This document shows positions 17,045-25,361 of a DNA stretch of 64,000 bases, piece by piece (positions within the stretch are counted from its first letter, which is position 1; every line of letters starts with the position of its first letter). A model generated the notes under the pieces. The model did not search any database and was not told the origin of the DNA. It saw only the letters and a list, made by a program, of their open reading frames with translations. The stretch covers positions 5,099-69,098 of the forward strand of contig CAJUBQ010000014.1 in assembly GCA_910584595.1 (NCBI GenBank), in the 5' to 3' direction. This stretch comes from an uncultured Eubacterium sp. Lineage in GTDB: Bacteria > Bacillota > Clostridia > Lachnospirales > Lachnospiraceae. The position numbers were made by a program, and so were the translations under genes.

Positions 17045-17701
17045 ATGAAAAAAAAGAGGCGGCTGCGAAAGCTGACCGGCTGCGTATTTCTTGTTTTTTT
17101 ATTGTGTACGGCGCTCGCCAGGCAGTTTGAGATGCTTTTATTGCCCAAGGTTTTGACAGCAGCGTCAGGAGCCGGGACGGTGACGCATCAAAGTACGTAC
17201 CCGGCGACAGCAGAAGGCTTCAAAGTGAGCTGGATCATAGACAAAGCGGAGTATGAATATTACAAAGACACACGAAAGGCAGAACTTACATGGATTTGCG
17301 CAGATGGCAGGGAACGGGAGGAACGGTTCAAAATTACGCATAAGAAGGAAAATACGGATGGTACATGGACCTTTATGTTAAATGCAAAAAAAATATCGAA
17401 AGAAGGCGTGGGCGGCCTGTTTGGTACATTGAGCGTATGTTTGGAAAATGAAGTTTCCTATCCGTATACACTGCCGTTGTCGGCGCTTTCCATGGATGCG
17501 GATGGGTATATGGTGTTTGCAGTACAGACAAAACAGGGGCTTTTTTCGGATGTGCAGACGGTGACAAAGATACCGCTGCGGGTGTTGGATCAGGACAGCC
17601 ATACGGCAGCTGTTTCGTCCGGATGGGCGGAGCGTGTTGTCACCTATACAAGCAGGCCGCTTGCGGAGGGTATGCGTGTTGTGACAGCGGATGGGAGCTG
17701 A
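17045..17701 (+). CDS. Membrane-fusion-like (HlyD/MacA C-terminal type) protein
   Basis: 218 residues with one N-terminal membrane segment (about 11-28). The C-terminal half reads like the beta-barrel and membrane-proximal parts of MacA-type adaptors: YPYTLPLSALSMDADGYMVF, then TVTKIPLRVLDQ, then VTYTSRPLAEGMRVV. It lacks the long coiled coil and lipoyl halves of a full adaptor (usually 350 or more residues), so it is a compact form. GGAGG precedes its ATG. The next gene encodes a MacB-type permease, which supports an adaptor role. Function inferred from this weak but consistent similarity. Confidence 0.6.
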   Translation: MKKKRRLRKLTGCVFLVFLLCTALARQFEMLLLPKVLTAASGAGTVTHQSTYPATAEGFKVSWIIDKAEYEYYKDTRKAELTWICADGREREERFKITHKKENTDGTWTFMLNAKKISKEGVGGLFGTLSVCLENEVSYPYTLPLSALSMDADGYMVFAVQTKQGLFSDVQTVTKIPLRVLDQDSHTAAVSSGWAERVVTYTSRPLAEGMRVVTADGS

Positions 17702-17722
17702 CCAAAAGACAGTAGCAAGAGG

Positions 17723-18820
17723 GTGGTTTTTTTGAGGCAGAAAAACAGAGCAGGCGGCATAGGTGCCCGCAGAAGTTTTTTTTGGACAGTTACGTTGCTT
17801 CTCGCACTGGCAGGCTTCAGGCAGATATGGACGGCCGGACGGGAACTGCCGGATCTGGTAGAATGGTATGACAGTCAGGGGTTTGCATATTCGCCGAAAC
17901 AGCTGGAAAGATTGGCCAAAAGCCCGGATGTGGGGGTTTTGGCACAGGCACATCTTCCGGTAGAGGGGCAGCTGCCCATGGGCGTTTCGAAGCGAAACGT
18001 ATGTATGGCCGATACAGAATATTTTGCATGGTGCGGATTAGAACCAGAGACAGGGCAATGGCCGCAGGAAACGGGAGAGGCGATGGTCAGCAGCGAATGG
18101 GCGCTTTCCTATTATAAGCATTTTGATATCATTGGGCAGTCTATACAGGTGAACGGCCGGACATACCGTATCAGTGGAGTGTACCGCGCAAGATCCTCCT
18201 GGCGGCAGAAGATGTCTGAAGATGGGATGCAGGCGGTATATCTCTCGTTTTGCCCGCAAGATTTGTCACAGGAATATGAAGTAAATTATATATATTTTCC
18301 AAAAAAAGGCGGAGATCTTCAAAGCTGTCTGGCTTATCTGGAAGATGTGGCGGCGCGGGCAAGCGGTGTACATAGGGAACCGGAAGTGATGCTGGATATA
18401 GAAAGCGTGAGGCATGTCTGCATGCAGAATGCGGCTGTATGCCTGATGCTGTGGCTGCTTGCGGCAGCATTTTATTTCCGGGAAAGAGGAAATAAGACGG
18501 TAAGTCTGCTTAGTGTAGCGCTTTTTCTGGCTGTTATCGTCTGCCACAGGTGGTATATTCCGATGGAATATCTGCCCAAGGAACAGATTTTTGATTTTTC
18601 AGCATATATGGAGCAGTATGTACAGAGACAAAATCTGCGGCACTGGTATCAGGAAAGCGGTTATTTTGGCAATCTGACGTTTATCCATACGTGGATGTCA
18701 TTTGGAATGCTGGCTGTGACAGGCAGTTTTGCAGCGGTTTTGGCGTTTCAGTCTGCTGTGAAGCTGCTGTATCGGGCCATTATTCGCAGCCTGAAAAAAG
18801 AAAGGGATGGGACGGAATGA
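17723..18820 (+). CDS. MacB/FtsX-type permease with extracytoplasmic core domain
   Basis: 365 residues: one N-terminal membrane helix (about 17-35), a ~200-residue outer domain with MacB periplasmic-core features (MVSSEWALSYY, IIGQSIQVNGRTYRISGVYR), then three C-terminal helices. This is the layout of MacB-family permeases, but the outer domain contains few other conserved residues. The start is GTG 17723 or, equally likely, TTG 17732, since GAGGGTGG fits the latter better. It overlaps the next gene by 4 bases (ATGA). No MacB ATPase is encoded nearby, which is odd for the family. Confidence 0.72.
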   Translation: MVFLRQKNRAGGIGARRSFFWTVTLLLALAGFRQIWTAGRELPDLVEWYDSQGFAYSPKQLERLAKSPDVGVLAQAHLPVEGQLPMGVSKRNVCMADTEYFAWCGLEPETGQWPQETGEAMVSSEWALSYYKHFDIIGQSIQVNGRTYRISGVYRARSSWRQKMSEDGMQAVYLSFCPQDLSQEYEVNYIYFPKKGGDLQSCLAYLEDVAARASGVHREPEVMLDIESVRHVCMQNAAVCLMLWLLAAAFYFRERGNKTVSLLSVALFLAVIVCHRWYIPMEYLPKEQIFDFSAYMEQYVQRQNLRHWYQESGYFGNLTFIHTWMSFGMLAVTGSFAAVLAFQSAVKLLYRAIIRSLKKERDGTE

Positions 18821-20139
18821 AAAAAAGGATGAAAAAAGGCTTTCGAAAACGTTTGCTGGCGGTTCTGGCGACAGGCAGCCTTTGCACTGCCGCGTTCTGC
18901 GGCTGTGCTGGCGGTGAAGAAGTGAAACAGACAAATGACAGCCTGAAATTGTGTGTCGATAAGTTTATCAATGAAACATATCAGGCGGGATTTGAACAGT
19001 TTAAAGAAGAATATCCGGATGTGCAGCTGGATGTAGAGGTCTATGAGGATCTGATGACCGGCATGCAGAGGGTAAATACGCAGATTATGGCAGGGGAAGG
19101 GCCGGATCTTTTAATTCTGCCATGCTATGGAAATACGGACGTCTATAAAATGATGCGTGCAGGAGCGTTTGCTCCGATGGATGAGTTTCTCAAAGAGGAC
19201 AGTGCATGGAATGCGCAAGATTATGTAAAGGCAGCGCTGGACGCGGGTATTTATGATGGAAAGCAGATGGTAATGCCGCTTAGCTATTACGTGCAGACCG
19301 CGGTTACATCACAACAAAATCTGGAACAGGCAGGGATATCGCTGGATTCCTGCGCAGACATGCTTTCTTTTATGCAGGAGACGGCCGGATTTTATGAAAC
19401 GGACGGTATTACCCAGACGCTTGGAGATCAGGGGAAGCTTGGAATATTTCCAACGTATTTGTCAAAGTCGTTTTTAAACTACAAAGACGCAACAATTGGA
19501 GTGGAAGAACAGATGCTGCAGCAGGCATGTGAAGCATATAAAAACTTTTATGAGGAGGACAGTTCTGTAAACCTGCCTCCTGGGGCAGCCTGGGAAGTTG
19601 GAGAAAAGATTGCCGCCGGAGATATCGGGATATATCTTACAACTGGCCCGAGTGATTTTATGAAAGCCGCCCAGGCAGTGGCAGCAAATGCGCAGCCGGT
19701 ATTATGGCCGTTTAAAAACGCAGACGGCGCGGTGAGCGCGAATATTATGGAGTATGCCGGTATCCGGGCAAATAGCGGGAACCGGCAGAATGCATGGAAT
19801 TTATTAAAAATTTTAATGGGAGAAAACACGCAGCGGGAGGTGTGTAAAGGCGGCTTGTATTCTCCGGTATTAAAAAGTGTCCTGGAAGAAGGCATTGACG
19901 CCGCCGGAGAGGATGCCTTCCAGCGTGGGCAAAAGATTACGGAAATGGCGAAACTTTCGGACGATCTGATGCAGCAGTATAAAGAAGCAGTGATGGAGCC
20001 TTCACACGCAGTGTTTGTTACAGATATCAGCAATCAAAAATTTATGGAATATATGCGTCCGTTTTATGAAGGGGAAAGCAGTTATGAAGACTGTTTCGCC
20101 AGTTTTAAAAAATTTACGGATGTTTATCTAAGCGAATAA
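18817..20139 (+). CDS. Extracellular solute-binding lipoprotein (MalE-like)
   Basis: 440 residues. Lys/Arg-rich N-terminus, hydrophobic stretch and FCGC-AGG lipobox (Cys near residue 29) indicate a lipoprotein. The body has the family-1 binding protein pattern: FINETYQAGFEQFKEEYPDV, GPDLLILPCYGN, MAPMDEF-like segment (FAPMDEF), VMPLSYYVQTAVT. Its ATG overlaps the stop of the MacB-like gene. Likely the single-module binding protein for the MalF/G-type permeases; ligand unknown. Last gene of the operon, followed by a small hairpin. Confidence 0.9.
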   Translation: MKKRMKKGFRKRLLAVLATGSLCTAAFCGCAGGEEVKQTNDSLKLCVDKFINETYQAGFEQFKEEYPDVQLDVEVYEDLMTGMQRVNTQIMAGEGPDLLILPCYGNTDVYKMMRAGAFAPMDEFLKEDSAWNAQDYVKAALDAGIYDGKQMVMPLSYYVQTAVTSQQNLEQAGISLDSCADMLSFMQETAGFYETDGITQTLGDQGKLGIFPTYLSKSFLNYKDATIGVEEQMLQQACEAYKNFYEEDSSVNLPPGAAWEVGEKIAAGDIGIYLTTGPSDFMKAAQAVAANAQPVLWPFKNADGAVSANIMEYAGIRANSGNRQNAWNLLKILMGENTQREVCKGGLYSPVLKSVLEEGIDAAGEDAFQRGQKITEMAKLSDDLMQQYKEAVMEPSHAVFVTDISNQKFMEYMRPFYEGESSYEDCFASFKKFTDVYLSE

Positions 20140-20156
20140 GATACGGATCATCTTAT
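20136..20156 (+). terminator. Short hairpin at the end of the peptide operon
   Basis: ATAAGAT (20136-20142) and ATCTTAT (20150-20156) enclose a 7-base loop overlapping the stop codon. There is no T-run, so it is a weak terminator at best; the larger folds just downstream may do the job. Confidence 0.35.
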
Positions 20157-20166
20157 CAAAGATCTG

Positions 20167-20322
20167 AGGAACTGTAAAGAAATAACTTGCAATATTCCTT
20201 GTTTTTTTCCGATAGCTCCAGCGCAAAATCAGTTACATAGCCCGCTATGCGCCTGATTTTGCGCTGTCACTCTCGAAGAAAAATCCTGCGGACTGTTTGC
20301 AAGTTATTTCTTTACAGTTCCT
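20167..20322 (+). repeat. Nested inverted repeat, copy 1
   Basis: Outer arms at 20167-20192 and 20297-20322 are perfectly complementary over 26 bases (begin AGGAACTGTAAAG). Inside them, AGCGCAAAATCAG (20220-20232) pairs with 20253-20265, and its loop holds CATAGC...GCTATG. The whole stretch can fold into one long cruciform. No gene is contained. Confidence 0.85.
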
Positions 20323-20331
20323 TAGAGACTT

Positions 20332-20387
20332 AGCGCCGCCCAAAATCAGTTATATAGCCGGCTATGGAACTGATTTTGGGCGGCGCT
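20332..20387 (+). repeat. Inverted repeat, copy 2 (related to copy 1)
   Basis: 20-bp arms (20332-20351 and 20368-20387) share the AAAATCAGTT...CTGATTTT core and the TATAGCC-GGCTAT loop with the inner part of the preceding repeat, but the outer arm bases differ in a compensating way. A GAAGAAAAA-TC segment follows both copies. This marks a small dispersed repeat family. The rest of 20388-20562 contains only the promoter of the XpaC gene. Confidence 0.8.
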
Positions 20388-20474
20388 TTTGAAGAAAAAA
20401 TCTACGTAGGTTTATCATATTTGTCATTATTAAGTATCGTTTGGCTACATTTTTGCACGCCGCAAAAATACCTA

Positions 20475-20503
20475 TTGCAGAATTTGCACTTCTCTTTTAT
20501 AAT
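20475..20503 (+). promoter_or_regulatory. Promoter of the XpaC-TelA operon
   Basis: TTGCAG (20475-20480), 17 bases, TATAAT (20498-20503), about 60 bases before the start codon at 20563. Confidence 0.7.
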
Positions 20504-20562
20504 AGTTTGCAGATAACGAATTAACAGATGCATAAAAACAGGCAAAAGGAACAGGTGGCATA

Positions 20563-21888
20563 ATGGATATCAAGGACATATGCAATGCCGGTGGGGATAT
20601 TCTGGATGCGGTTGCAGATGCAGTCAACCGGAATGACTATCGCGGTCTGAGCGAAAATGTAACGAATACGGTGAATCGTGTCGTGAGCCAGGTGCGCGAA
20701 GAGGCAGGAAAGGGCGCTTACGGAAATCCGACACATCAGTATGCAAAGACTACTTATACAAGAAAAGGGCAGGCAGATTACGAACGTGCACATAGAAGGG
20801 AACGCGACAACAAGTATACTTCCATTTATAAAGATCATCCACTATGGACAGACAAAAAGCAGAGCGCTGAGTGGCATCCACAAAATGCTATGCTTCCGGC
20901 AGCTGTAGCAAAGCATCCGACAGGACGGATACTCGGGCCGATCCAGCTGGCGTGGGGAATTTTAGCGACAAGCGGATTTGGAATTACGGCTCTTGTGCTG
21001 TTTATGCTGGCATTTGCGCAGGGGAGTCTTGGATATGTGATATTTTCCGCAGTCTTTGCAGTGCTGACGGCGCTTGGTATTACAGATATCGTGCGAGGCA
21101 GCCGTAAAATCGGTCTGGTGAACCGGTTTTATCATTATGCCAGGTTAATCGGGACCAGAGGTTATATCGCGATTGAAGAGCTGGCAACGCAGACCGGACA
21201 GCGCAAAGATGAAGTGCTTCGTGATTTGCGTAAAATGATGAAAAAGCATATGTTTCCGCAGGGACGTCTGGATCAGAAACAAACGACGTTTATGCTGACA
21301 CAGGATGTATACCAGCAGTATTTACAGGCCGAACAGGAGCAGCAGGCCAGAGAACAGGAAGAAAGACGGGCTGCGCAGGCAAGAAGGGAACAGGAGCAGG
21401 CAGCGGCTCGCAGCAGCCGGGCGGACGATGCCTCTCACCGTTATGATGCACAGACGAGAAAGATTTTAGACGACGGCAATGCCTACATTCGTATGGTGCA
21501 TGAATGCAATGAGAAAATCCGCGGTGAAGAGATGAGCTATAAGCTGTCCAGACTGGAGTCGATTATGCGGCGCATTTTTGAACAGGTGGAAAAGGTTCCG
21601 CAAAGTGCGGACGATCTGCATAAATTTATGGATTATTATTTGCCTACGACGACGAAGCTGTTAAATGCATATATTGATTTGGACAGGCAGGAGATTGCAG
21701 GGGAAAATATTACAGCGACGAAAAAAGAGATTGAAGATACGCTTGATACGATTAATGTAGCTTTTGAGAAGCTGTTAGATGGTTTGTTTGAAGATACAGC
21801 CTGGGATATTTCTTCGGATATTTCTGTAATGAAGACAATGATGGCACAGGAAGGGCTGACCGGAGAAAAGGATTTCAAGTTATCATAA
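20563..21888 (+). CDS. xpaC: XpaC-family protein (5-bromo-4-chloroindolyl phosphate hydrolysis type)
   Basis: 441 residues. An N-terminal polar part of ~120 residues is followed by two membrane helices (about 126-150 and 154-174) and a long helical cytoplasmic C-terminal region with a Gln/Glu/Arg-rich coiled coil around 250-290. The RGYIAIEELATQTG segment is a winged-helix-like stretch. Order and the following telA gene match the XpaC/YceG-type pair of Firmicutes linked to envelope stress and toxic anion tolerance; the biochemical role is unsettled despite the name. The start ATG has only a weak upstream AGGTGG. Confidence 0.82.
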   Translation: MDIKDICNAGGDILDAVADAVNRNDYRGLSENVTNTVNRVVSQVREEAGKGAYGNPTHQYAKTTYTRKGQADYERAHRRERDNKYTSIYKDHPLWTDKKQSAEWHPQNAMLPAAVAKHPTGRILGPIQLAWGILATSGFGITALVLFMLAFAQGSLGYVIFSAVFAVLTALGITDIVRGSRKIGLVNRFYHYARLIGTRGYIAIEELATQTGQRKDEVLRDLRKMMKKHMFPQGRLDQKQTTFMLTQDVYQQYLQAEQEQQAREQEERRAAQARREQEQAAARSSRADDASHRYDAQTRKILDDGNAYIRMVHECNEKIRGEEMSYKLSRLESIMRRIFEQVEKVPQSADDLHKFMDYYLPTTTKLLNAYIDLDRQEIAGENITATKKEIEDTLDTINVAFEKLLDGLFEDTAWDISSDISVMKTMMAQEGLTGEKDFKLS

Positions 21889-21905
21889 ATTTTGCATGTA
21901 TGTTT

Positions 21906-21945
21906 GATATTAGTTTTGTGATATTAGTTTTGTTATATTAGTTCT
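21906..21945 (+). repeat. 14-bp tandem repeat before telA
   Basis: GATATTAGTTTTGT is present twice without mismatch (21906-21919, 21920-21933) with a partial third copy, just upstream of the AGGAGG site of telA. Probably a slippage product. Confidence 0.75.
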
Positions 21946-21963
21946 ACTACAGGAGGAAAAAAA

Positions 21964-23109
21964 TTGACAGACCAGTTTGAAGATTTTAAAGCAAAAGCGC
22001 CGACACTAGTATTTGATGCAGCGCCGAAAGAAGAAGCAAAAACGCCGGCGCCGGAGCCGGAAAAAAAGGAGATTTTAAACGATTCCATGCTGACGCAGGA
22101 GGAACGCCAGCAGGTGGATGCATTTGCGGAGCAGATTGACTTGCGTAATTCGGGCGCCGTCCTTCATTATGGCGTAGGAACACAAAAAAAGCTGGCGGAT
22201 TTTTCAGAACGCGCACTGAATAATGTCCGTACAAAGGATATGGGTGAAGTCGGAAATATGATTGCTTCACTTGTAACGGAGTTAAGAAGCTTTGACGCAG
22301 AGGAAGAGTCCAAAGGTTTTCTTGGCTTTTTAAAAAAAGGCGAAAATAAAGTTTCTATGATGAAGGCAAAGTATAATAAGGTAGAGACGAATGTGAATCA
22401 GATTGTAAAAGTTCTGGAAAACCATCAGATTCAGCTGATGAAGGACATTGATGTGTTAGACCGCATGTACGAGATGAATCTGATGTATTTTAAGGAGCTT
22501 ACGATGTATATACTTGCCGGGAAGAAAAAATTGCAGCAGGTGCGTACGACAGAGCTTCCTGCGCTGCAGCAAAAGGCACAGAGCAGCGGCTTGCCGGAAG
22601 ATGCGCAGGCGGCAAGAGATCTGGCAGATTTGTGTGAACGGTTTGAGAAAAAGTTATATGATCTGGAGCTTACACGTACGGTTTCCGTTCAGACGGCTCC
22701 GCAGATACGTATGGTGCAGAATGCAGATACGCTGATGGCGGAAAAAATCCAGTCTACAATTGTGAATACGATTCCTTTATGGAAGAGTCAGATGGTGATT
22801 GCCATCGGAGTGGAACATTCCGCACAGGCAGCGAGAGCCCAGCGGGAAGTGACGGATATGACGAATGCATTGCTGAGAAAAAATGCGGATGCGTTAAAAA
22901 TGGCGACGATTGAAAGCGCAAAAGAGTCAGAGCGTGGAATTGTAGATTTAGAGACGTTAAAACATACAAATGAAACACTGATTACGACATTGGATGAGGT
23001 TATGAAGATTCAGAGCGAAGGCCGTGAAAAGCGCAGGGCGGCGGAGGCAGAGCTTACAGATATGGAGAATCAGCTGAAACATAAAATGCTTGAGATTTCA
23101 CGGATGTAA
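21964..23109 (+). CDS. telA: TelA-family toxic anion resistance protein
   Basis: 381 residues, almost wholly helical and soluble, matching TelA/YaaN proteins of the tellurite-resistance class. Features: LTQEERQQVDAFAEQIDL near residues 40-60, FLGFLKKGENKVSMMKAKY, and VQTAPQIRMVQNADTLMAEK followed by WKSQMVIAIG. Translation starts at TTG 21964, fixed by AGGAGG 7 bases upstream. It lies 75 bases after xpaC and is probably co-transcribed with it. Function in cells is thought to be envelope-stress related rather than tellurite as such. Confidence 0.93.
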   Translation: MTDQFEDFKAKAPTLVFDAAPKEEAKTPAPEPEKKEILNDSMLTQEERQQVDAFAEQIDLRNSGAVLHYGVGTQKKLADFSERALNNVRTKDMGEVGNMIASLVTELRSFDAEEESKGFLGFLKKGENKVSMMKAKYNKVETNVNQIVKVLENHQIQLMKDIDVLDRMYEMNLMYFKELTMYILAGKKKLQQVRTTELPALQQKAQSSGLPEDAQAARDLADLCERFEKKLYDLELTRTVSVQTAPQIRMVQNADTLMAEKIQSTIVNTIPLWKSQMVIAIGVEHSAQAARAQREVTDMTNALLRKNADALKMATIESAKESERGIVDLETLKHTNETLITTLDEVMKIQSEGREKRRAAEAELTDMENQLKHKMLEISRM

Positions 23110-23116
23110 AAAGTGC

Positions 23117-23150
23117 AGGAACCGCAAATAATCATTTGTTTACGGTTCCT
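23117..23150 (+). terminator. Hairpin after telA
   Basis: AGGAACCG (23117-23124) pairs with CGGTTCCT (23143-23150), with CAAAT/ATTTG pairing inside the loop. No long T-run follows, so it may be a weak terminator or processing hairpin between telA and the HAD gene. Confidence 0.5.
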
Positions 23151-23175
23151 GGGAACAGGTGGAAAGTTAACAGAG

Positions 23176-23958
23176 ATGAAAAAAGCGGTTTTTTTTGATA
23201 TTGACGGAACGATATTGGATCATAATAATTTTATACCACAAAGTACGATAACAGGGATTCATAAGCTTCAGGAAAAAGGGAATTTTGCGTTTTTGTGTAC
23301 CGGCAGAAGTCGTGCATATGTAAGAAATCCTGCGATTTTGGACATTGGTTTTGACGGGATTGTCAGTGGTTGTGGGACAATGATCGAATTTCACGATGAA
23401 GTTGTCTTTTATAAAAGATTGGATCATCCTTTAGTAAAACGTACGGTTGATTTTTTAAAGGAACACCATGCTGAGGTAATTATGGAAGGGCGATATAAAC
23501 TGTATGTAGATGCAGAGGATTTTCATGGAGACAGATATATTGAAAGGCTGAGAAAAGAAATCGGCAGTGATCTGGCGCCTATTACAGGCAATGAAAAAGA
23601 CTGGGAAGTGAGCAAGTTTTCCTGTGCGACAGAGCATACGGATATGGAGATTTTAAAACAATACCTGACACCCGATTATGAGCTGTTAATCCATGACATT
23701 CCGGTGATGGAAATTGTTCCAAAGGGCTGTTCCAAAGGGACAGGTATTTTAAAAGTATGTGAGAAGCTGGGCATTTCCCCGGCAGATACCTATGCATTTG
23801 GAGACAGCGCCAATGACCTGCCGATGTTTGAGGCGGCAGGATGCAGTATCGCAATGGGGAACGCGAGTGATCTGGCGAAAAAGAAAGCTGCTTATGTAAC
23901 GGATGATTTGCGGGATCATGGCATTTATCATGCGTTGGAGCATTTTGAATTACTTTAA
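23176..23958 (+). CDS. Cof-type HAD phosphatase
   Basis: 260 residues. The N-terminal FFDIDGTIL gives the catalytic Asp8 and Asp10; CTGRSRAYV gives motif II; the lysine of KGCSKGTGIL is motif III; FGDSANDLPMF gives motif IV. A C2-type cap lies between them, as in Cof/YbiV sugar and cofactor phosphatases. The ATG at 23176 is where homology begins; in-frame sequence upstream runs through the hairpin. Substrate unknown. Confidence 0.92.
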   Translation: MKKAVFFDIDGTILDHNNFIPQSTITGIHKLQEKGNFAFLCTGRSRAYVRNPAILDIGFDGIVSGCGTMIEFHDEVVFYKRLDHPLVKRTVDFLKEHHAEVIMEGRYKLYVDAEDFHGDRYIERLRKEIGSDLAPITGNEKDWEVSKFSCATEHTDMEILKQYLTPDYELLIHDIPVMEIVPKGCSKGTGILKVCEKLGISPADTYAFGDSANDLPMFEAAGCSIAMGNASDLAKKKAAYVTDDLRDHGIYHALEHFELL

Positions 23959-23985
23959 GTTGGGAATTGATTGGAGTACAAAATT

Positions 23986-25341
23986 ATGAAGATCATTATT
24001 GTAGGCTGCGGTAATGTAGGCGCTGCGCTTGCAGAACAGCTAAGCTCAGAAGGGCATGATATTACAGTTATTGATACAAGAGGACAGCTTGTAGAAAGTG
24101 TTTCCGTTTCCTGCGACGCACTTGGAATTGTCGGAAACGGCGCCAGTTTTCAGATTCAGTCAGAAGCCGGCGTAGATCAGGCAGATCTGATCGTAGCCGT
24201 AACAGGGTCCGATGAACTGAATCTGCTGTGCTGTCTGATTGCCAAAAAGTCTGGCGGATGCAATACGATCGCGCGGGTGAGCAATCCGGTATACAGTGAG
24301 GAAATTGCCTTTATTAAAGAAAAGCTTGGACTTTCCATGATTATCAATCCGCAGTTAGCAGCGGCCAGAGAAATGGCACGAACATTAAAATTTCCGTTTG
24401 CACAGAAAGTAGACACGTTTGCAAAAAGCCGTGTGGAGCTGGTTGTTTATCGGATTGAGGAGAACAGTCCTTTGTGTGGGATGATGCTGAAAGAACTGCC
24501 CGGAAAGCTTCGGTGTGATGTGCTGATTCCGATTGTGGAGCGCGGGGAGCAGGTGATTATACCGGATGGTAACTTTCAGATGCAGGCAAAAGATGATATT
24601 ACGATTGTAAGCACACAGCTGAAAATGATGGAGTTTTTTAAAAAACTGGGCAAGCAGACGGCTGCGGCCAGAGACGCTATGATTATTGGCGGCGGGAGAA
24701 CTTCGATATATCTGGCGAAACAGCTGTTGCAGATGGGGCTGAAAGTAAAGATTATTGAACGGGACAGCAGCCGGTGTGAGTTTCTGAATGAAATGCTGCC
24801 AAAAGCAATGATTATATGCGGAGACGCTACGGAAAAAGATGTATTATTAGAAGAAGGGCTTCTGGAGACGGAAACGTTTGTTGCAAATACAAATTTTGAC
24901 GAAGAAAATATTATGCTGACGTTATTTGCAAAAAGCCTTTCCAAAGCAAAACTGATTACGAGAGTGCACAGAGTTTCTTATGATGATATTATTGAAAAAC
25001 TGGAGCTTGGCAGTATTATCTATCCAAAATATATTACGGCTGTAAATATTATCCAGTATGTACGGGCGATGAAAAATTCGTTAGGCAGCAATATCGAGAC
25101 GATGTATCGTTTAAATGATAACCGGGTAGAGGCGTTGGAGTTTGTCATTAATGAGCAGTCTCCGATTGTCGGAATTCCTCTGGCGGATTTAAATTTAAAG
25201 AAAAATATGATTATCGGATGCATTACGCATAAAGGCAAGACGACGATTGCAAAAGGCCAGTCGGTCATTCGGGTGGGGGATACCGTAATATTGATAACTA
25301 CACAGACCGGACTGCATGATATCCGAGATGCGCTGAAATAA
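23986..25341 (+). CDS. trkA: Trk potassium uptake regulatory subunit TrkA
   Basis: 451-residue cytoplasmic gating subunit with two RCK_N/RCK_C repeats. The first begins IIIVGCGNVGAALAEQL with the NAD-binding GxGxxG pattern; the second begins AMIIGGGRTSIYLAKQL near residue 227. A terminal RCK_C (VGIPLADLNLKKN) follows. GGAG precedes ATG 23986. The TrkH channel gene lies 20 bases downstream, forming a classic trkA-trkH operon that controls K+ entry. Confidence 0.96.
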   Translation: MKIIIVGCGNVGAALAEQLSSEGHDITVIDTRGQLVESVSVSCDALGIVGNGASFQIQSEAGVDQADLIVAVTGSDELNLLCCLIAKKSGGCNTIARVSNPVYSEEIAFIKEKLGLSMIINPQLAAAREMARTLKFPFAQKVDTFAKSRVELVVYRIEENSPLCGMMLKELPGKLRCDVLIPIVERGEQVIIPDGNFQMQAKDDITIVSTQLKMMEFFKKLGKQTAAARDAMIIGGGRTSIYLAKQLLQMGLKVKIIERDSSRCEFLNEMLPKAMIICGDATEKDVLLEEGLLETETFVANTNFDEENIMLTLFAKSLSKAKLITRVHRVSYDDIIEKLELGSIIYPKYITAVNIIQYVRAMKNSLGSNIETMYRLNDNRVEALEFVINEQSPIVGIPLADLNLKKNMIIGCITHKGKTTIAKGQSVIRVGDTVILITTQTGLHDIRDALK

Positions 25342-25361
25342 AGTTCATTAGGAGGATGGTC

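Noticed and set aside
20167..20387. CRISPR array
   Set aside because: Repeats are inverted, not direct and evenly spaced, and no cas genes are present.
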